Source: Bacteroides sp. CAG:443 (GTDB lineage: Bacteria; Bacteroidota; Bacteroidia; Bacteroidales; Bacteroidaceae). Taken from it: a stretch of DNA of 64,000 bases. The translations under genes were made by a program, and so were the position numbers. The notes beneath the pieces are model-generated. The model saw only the letters and a list, made by a program, of their open reading frames with translations. It searched no databases and was not told the origin of the DNA. Position 1 is the stretch's first letter, and the number at the start of each line of letters is the position of its first letter. The DNA is taken from the NCBI GenBank assembly GCA_000432735.1, contig FR887750.1, positions 18,980-82,979 on the forward strand, written 5' to 3'. Shown one piece after another: positions 60,376-64,000 of the stretch.

Positions 60376-62145
60376 ATGAAAAATATATGGCTGTTTTGCA
60401 TGCTGTGCTGTGTTTGCATGATGGCTCAGGCTGGAACCTATCGTAAAAGGGAAGTCAGCCATCCGTGTTTTATCACAACCAATACGTCAAAAATTGAGAT
60501 TAAAAAAATTATCTTGACCGATGAACAGACGCAAGTGGATGCTGTTTTGTATGGTCAACCGGGTGAAATGGCGGTTATTTCTTCGCATACATGTTTGCGT
60601 ACTCCCCAGCAGGAGTTTTGTTTGCGTGAAGCGGAGGGTGTGTCTATTGATGGACTGACGGAACCGGAAGCTATTCCGGCATCGGGCAAGCATTCTATCA
60701 TCCTTTCTTTTGCTCCGATACCGGCAGGTGTGCATGCTGTCGATTTTGTGGAAAAAGAAGAGGGCTGGACTATTTGGGGAGTGCAGTTGAGCAAGGCAGA
60801 GCCTTATGTCTATGTACCTAGTTTTTTACAGACTCGTGTTGTGGAGAGGAGTAAGTCTTTACCGGAACCTCGTCTGAAAACTGGAAAATCAATTATTAAC
60901 GGATATATATTAGGGTACGATTCCCAAATGGGGTTGGATGTGGTCTTCCGTCATTCCGACTGGCTGTTTTCTGACGAGTGGGGGAAAACGGTGAAAGTAC
61001 GTCAGGATGGATCTTTTCATATTGAAACCGATTTATTGATTGCCGGAGGTGCTAAGCTCCAGATTAATAAGGCTGAGTTAAATCTGTTTCTTTCTCCGGG
61101 AGAGGAGATGACTGTATATATTCATTTACCAAGATTGAGCATGTCGGCTTCTCATTTACTGAAAAATAAATATGGAGAGCAGCAGAAGGCTTGGTTCGAC
61201 GGAGGAGAGGAATTGCTGAATACGGAACTGGCTACATGGAGATATCCTCTTGCTGTTGATGATGAGACTGATTTTGTTAATAACACTACGGGGATGTCGG
61301 ATGAAGAATATGATGCTTTCGTACAGGATAGACTGAATGGGTATGAGTCAGAACTGAAAGATGATAAAAGAGTGGGTGAGGCATATAAAGAATATGTCTT
61401 GGCCAATTTGAAGGTGAATGCATTGGTTCTACAAGGTACACATGGTACAATGCCGAAGGAAGTAGATTCTCCTTATGCTAGATATAGTAGTGATTATATG
61501 ACTTATTTGCAGTATCTGGAAAGAGATAAAGGTGAAATGCAGGATGTATGGGAGGATATGAAGAAGGCGAGAAGTATCTACCGGAATACTGTGAAGGAAG
61601 AACGTATGAGTTCGGACGACAGGAAGGCATTGAATCTGATCGGGCAGTCGGAAATACGCACGTATGTAAAGGAGAAAATGCAGGCTATGCAGGCGCTTTC
61701 GGAACGTGCAAAGGCTTCTAAAGGATATGTTATTGCTGAATTGGATTCCTTGGTTGCTGGAGCCGACATCTTACCTGCCATTATTTCCCAGCATCGGGGA
61801 AGTGCCATTCTTGTTGATTTCTGGGCTACATGGTGTGGACCGTGTCGTAAAAGTATGCCGGCTGTTCGTTTGTTAAAAAAAAAGTTGTCGGCAAAGGATG
61901 TGGTTTATATTTACATTACAGGACCTTCTTCGCCGGAAGATGCTTGGAAAAATGCGATAGCTGACATAAATGGAGTACATTATCGCCTGACACAGAAGCA
62001 ATGGGAATATCTTTGTCGTTCGTATGGTATTACGGGCATTCCGGGATATCTGGTTATTAGTTATGACGGAAAGCTACAGGATCGTTATGTAGGTTTTCCC
62101 GGGGTGGATGTTTTACAACGGGACTTGCTGAGAGCCATGAACTAA
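60376..62145 (+). CDS. Periplasmic TlpA-like thioredoxin-domain protein
   Basis: 589 residues with a signal peptide (WLFCMLCCVCMMAQAG). The long N-terminal and middle regions are beta- then helix-rich and typical of Bacteroidota TlpA-family disulphide reductases. The C-terminal 140 residues form a thioredoxin fold with VDFWATWCGPCRKSM (CxxC near 485-488) and the cis-Pro region GITGIPGYLVI. It likely reduces or shuffles disulphides in the periplasm. It follows the DUF4954 gene by 14 bp, so it is probably the third gene of the hflX operon. Confidence 0.88.
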   Translation: MKNIWLFCMLCCVCMMAQAGTYRKREVSHPCFITTNTSKIEIKKIILTDEQTQVDAVLYGQPGEMAVISSHTCLRTPQQEFCLREAEGVSIDGLTEPEAIPASGKHSIILSFAPIPAGVHAVDFVEKEEGWTIWGVQLSKAEPYVYVPSFLQTRVVERSKSLPEPRLKTGKSIINGYILGYDSQMGLDVVFRHSDWLFSDEWGKTVKVRQDGSFHIETDLLIAGGAKLQINKAELNLFLSPGEEMTVYIHLPRLSMSASHLLKNKYGEQQKAWFDGGEELLNTELATWRYPLAVDDETDFVNNTTGMSDEEYDAFVQDRLNGYESELKDDKRVGEAYKEYVLANLKVNALVLQGTHGTMPKEVDSPYARYSSDYMTYLQYLERDKGEMQDVWEDMKKARSIYRNTVKEERMSSDDRKALNLIGQSEIRTYVKEKMQAMQALSERAKASKGYVIAELDSLVAGADILPAIISQHRGSAILVDFWATWCGPCRKSMPAVRLLKKKLSAKDVVYIYITGPSSPEDAWKNAIADINGVHYRLTQKQWEYLCRSYGITGIPGYLVISYDGKLQDRYVGFPGVDVLQRDLLRAMN

Positions 62146-62270
62146 GGTGTTTCGGAATAGGTAAAAGGAAGGTTGCTATTGAAGTGGACTAGTGGAAACT
62201 CCCGTGAGTTTTTGAATCATCTGCTACAAAGATTTTATCTTAATTAAGGAAAAATTTCGATAATACTTCG

Positions 62271-62278
62271 TACCTTTG
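62271..62278 (+). promoter_or_regulatory. -7 element (TACCTTTG) of the fumarase gene
   Basis: TACCTTTGC is a perfect Bacteroides -7 element, 36 bases before ATG 62314. A recognisable -33 TTTG is not present, but TTTCG lies about 17 bases upstream. Confidence 0.6.
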
Positions 62279-62313
62279 CTGACATAGTAACTAACAATTA
62301 ATTTCTTATCATT

Positions 62314-63957
62314 ATGGCAACACCAGAATTCAAGTATCAGCCGATGTTTGAACACGGAAAAGATACTACTGAATACTATTTGCTTACAAAAGACTATGTG
62401 TCTGTAAGCGAGTTCGAAGGAAAACCTATCCTGAAAATCGAAAAGGAAGGTCTGACAGCAATGGCTAATGCTGCATTCCACGATGTTTCTTTCATGTTGC
62501 GTCGTTCTCATAACGAACAGGTAGCCAAAATTTTGAGTGATCCGGAAGCCAGCGAAAACGATAAATACGTTGCTCTGACTTTCCTGCGTAACGCTGAAGT
62601 TGCAGCTAAGGGCGTATTGCCTTTCTGCCAGGATACCGGTACTGCTATTATACATGGTGAAAAAGGTCAGCAGGTATGGACTGGATATTGTGATGAAGAG
62701 GCTTTGTCGCTGGGCGTATATAAAACATATACTGAAAATAACTTACGTTACTCACAGAATGCTCCGCTGAGCATGTACGAAGAAGTGAATACTCGTTGTA
62801 ACCTTCCGGCTCAGATTGACCTGGAGGCTACCGAAGGTATGGAATACAACTTCTTGTGTGTAACCAAAGGTGGTGGTTCTGCCAACAAGACTTATTTGTA
62901 TCAGGAAACAAAAGCTATCTTGAATCCGGCTACTCTGGTTCCGTTCCTGGTAGAAAAGATGAAGACTCTGGGTACAGCTGCTTGTCCTCCTTACCATATC
63001 GCATTTGTCATTGGCGGTACTTCTGCTGAAAAGAACTTGCTGACTGTTAAACTTGCATCTACTCATTATTACGATAATCTGCCTACTACTGGTAACGAAT
63101 ACGGACGTGCTTTCCGTGACTTGGAACTTGAAAAACAAGTTTTGGAAGAAGCTCACCGTATCGGTTTGGGTGCACAGTTCGGTGGTAAGTATTATGCACA
63201 CGATGTTCGTATTATCCGTCTGCCTCGTCACGGTGCTTCTTGTCCGGTTGGTCTGGGTGTTTCTTGTTCTGCTGACCGTAACATCAAATGTAAGATTAAT
63301 AAAGACGGTATCTGGATTGAAAAACTGGATTCAAATCCGGGTGAACTGATTCCTGAAGAATTGCGTCAGGCTGGTGAAGGTAATGCTGTAAAGATTGACC
63401 TGAATCGTCCGATGCCGGAAATCTTGGCTGAACTCGATAAGTATCCTGTTGCAACTCGTCTGTCTTTGAACGGTACAATCATCGTAGGTCGTGATATCGC
63501 TCATGCCAAACTGAAAGAACGTCTGGACCGTGGTGAAGATCTTCCTCAGTATATTAAGGATCATCCTATCTACTATGCTGGTCCGGCTAAGACTCCTGCC
63601 GGTATGGCTTGTGGTTCTATGGGACCGACTACTGCCGGACGTATGGACCCGTATGTTGACTTGTTCCAGAGTCATGGTGGTAGCATGATTATGCTGGCTA
63701 AAGGTAACCGTAGTCAGGCTGTAACTGATGCTTGTAAGAAGCATGGTGGTTTCTATTTGGGTTCTATCGGTGGTCCGGCTGCTATCCTTGCACAGAATAA
63801 CATCAAGAGCATTGAATGTGTAGAATATCCTGAACTGGGTATGGAAGCTATCTGGAAGATTGAAGTTGAAAACTTCCCGGCATTCATCCTGGTAGACAAC
63901 AAGGGTAATGATTTCTTCAAACAAATCAAGCCGCGTTGTACTGGAAACTGTAAATAA
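62314..63957 (+). CDS. Class I fumarate hydratase (iron-sulphur, FumA/FumB type)
   Basis: 547 residues, the normal length of the single-chain class I enzyme. The N-terminal domain contains the cluster-ligand region PFCQDTGTAIIHG and later GGGSANKTYLYQ and GTAACPPYH. The C-terminal domain has the TPAGMACGSMGPTTAGRMDPYVD block. It carries a [4Fe-4S] cluster and converts fumarate and malate; in Bacteroides this serves the reductive branch leading to succinate and propionate. Codon use is the regular, high-expression type. It has its own promoter, and a repeated terminator-like element follows 4 bases after the stop. Confidence 0.95.
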   Translation: MATPEFKYQPMFEHGKDTTEYYLLTKDYVSVSEFEGKPILKIEKEGLTAMANAAFHDVSFMLRRSHNEQVAKILSDPEASENDKYVALTFLRNAEVAAKGVLPFCQDTGTAIIHGEKGQQVWTGYCDEEALSLGVYKTYTENNLRYSQNAPLSMYEEVNTRCNLPAQIDLEATEGMEYNFLCVTKGGGSANKTYLYQETKAILNPATLVPFLVEKMKTLGTAACPPYHIAFVIGGTSAEKNLLTVKLASTHYYDNLPTTGNEYGRAFRDLELEKQVLEEAHRIGLGAQFGGKYYAHDVRIIRLPRHGASCPVGLGVSCSADRNIKCKINKDGIWIEKLDSNPGELIPEELRQAGEGNAVKIDLNRPMPEILAELDKYPVATRLSLNGTIIVGRDIAHAKLKERLDRGEDLPQYIKDHPIYYAGPAKTPAGMACGSMGPTTAGRMDPYVDLFQSHGGSMIMLAKGNRSQAVTDACKKHGGFYLGSIGGPAAILAQNNIKSIECVEYPELGMEAIWKIEVENFPAFILVDNKGNDFFKQIKPRCTGNCK

Positions 63958-63961
63958 GTAG

Positions 63962-64000
63962 GGATATTCAGTAAATGTCCCCAAAATAAGATGGCATATG
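63962..64000 (+). repeat. Interspersed element, copy 2, cut by the window end
   Basis: Repeats 38162-38202 with one short gap: GGATATTCAGTAAATGTCC, then AAAATAAGATGGCATATG. In copy 1 the last part is the left arm of a terminator hairpin, so the right arm is expected just beyond the window and would end the fumarase transcript. Confidence 0.7.

Noticed and set aside
62196..62213. A small AAACTC/GAGTTT hairpin after the thioredoxin-like gene
   Set aside because: Only 6 base pairs with a very short T-tract, too weak to list as a terminator.
1..64000. CRISPR arrays, rRNA, tRNA genes, prophage or insertion sequences
   Set aside because: No regularly spaced direct repeats, no tRNA-like or rRNA sequence, and no transposase or phage structural genes were seen by reading. 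The two recombinases are best explained as local invertases.

Overview
The window looks like the chromosome of a gut Bacteroidales bacterium, most like Bacteroides or Phocaeicola. Several independent signs agree: SusC/SusD outer-membrane pairs, a UpxY-type (NusG-like) start to a capsule operon, DUF4954 and DUF1972 proteins, Bacteroides-type tyrosine recombinases, and promoters with the TAnnTTTG -7 element. The species cannot be named from sequence reading alone. No rRNA, tRNA, CRISPR array or insertion sequence was recognised.

Layout. (1) 1-4424: the end of a TetR-type regulator, then a three-gene O-acylation operon (two SGNH-fold proteins and an MBOAT acyltransferase). (2) 4425-6513: an intergenic block with two strong dyads, a tyrosine recombinase, and a roughly 300-bp segment bounded by perfect 18-bp inverted repeats. 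This segment is very probably the phase-variable promoter of the capsule locus. (3) 6514-36618: a Wzx/Wzy-type capsular polysaccharide operon. It encodes UpxY, a WecA/MraY-type initiating transferase, Wza, Wzc, a PHP phosphatase, dTDP-rhamnose synthesis (rmlACDB), a flippase, a polymerase, about nine glycosyltransferases, three acyl/acetyltransferases, a kinase-containing triad, and two YjbH-like envelope proteins, and it closes with a lipoprotein and a strong terminator. The 15.8-27.5 kb centre is conspicuously AT-rich, as expected of the exchangeable serotype-specific part. (4) 36619-38121: a toxin/antitoxin/SecB-like chaperone operon (TAC module). (5) 38162-56967: a SusC/SusD shufflon. One complete, promoter-bearing susC (52174-55452) and two start-less susC bodies on the other strand (ending at 43791 and 49742) share an identical 32-bp in-frame site, and a tyrosine recombinase gene sits inside the segment that would flip. 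(6) 56968-64000: housekeeping genes: HflX GTPase, a DUF4954 left-handed beta-helix protein, a periplasmic thioredoxin-like protein and a class I fumarase, followed by a repeated terminator-like element.

How the genes work together. Two separate site-specific inversion systems, with different recombinases and different sites, lie side by side. One would switch the capsule on or off. The other would join a single expressed signal peptide and N-terminal domain to one of three SusC bodies, each with its own SusD and accessory lipoproteins. Each predicted fusion is in frame (1092, 1075 or 1065 residues). Between them lies a TAC module, a class for which phage-defence roles are known. Capsule and SusC proteins are both known phage-relevant surface structures, so the region reads as a surface-variation and defence island. 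That last statement is inference. The three-way susC arrangement itself is seen directly in the sequence.
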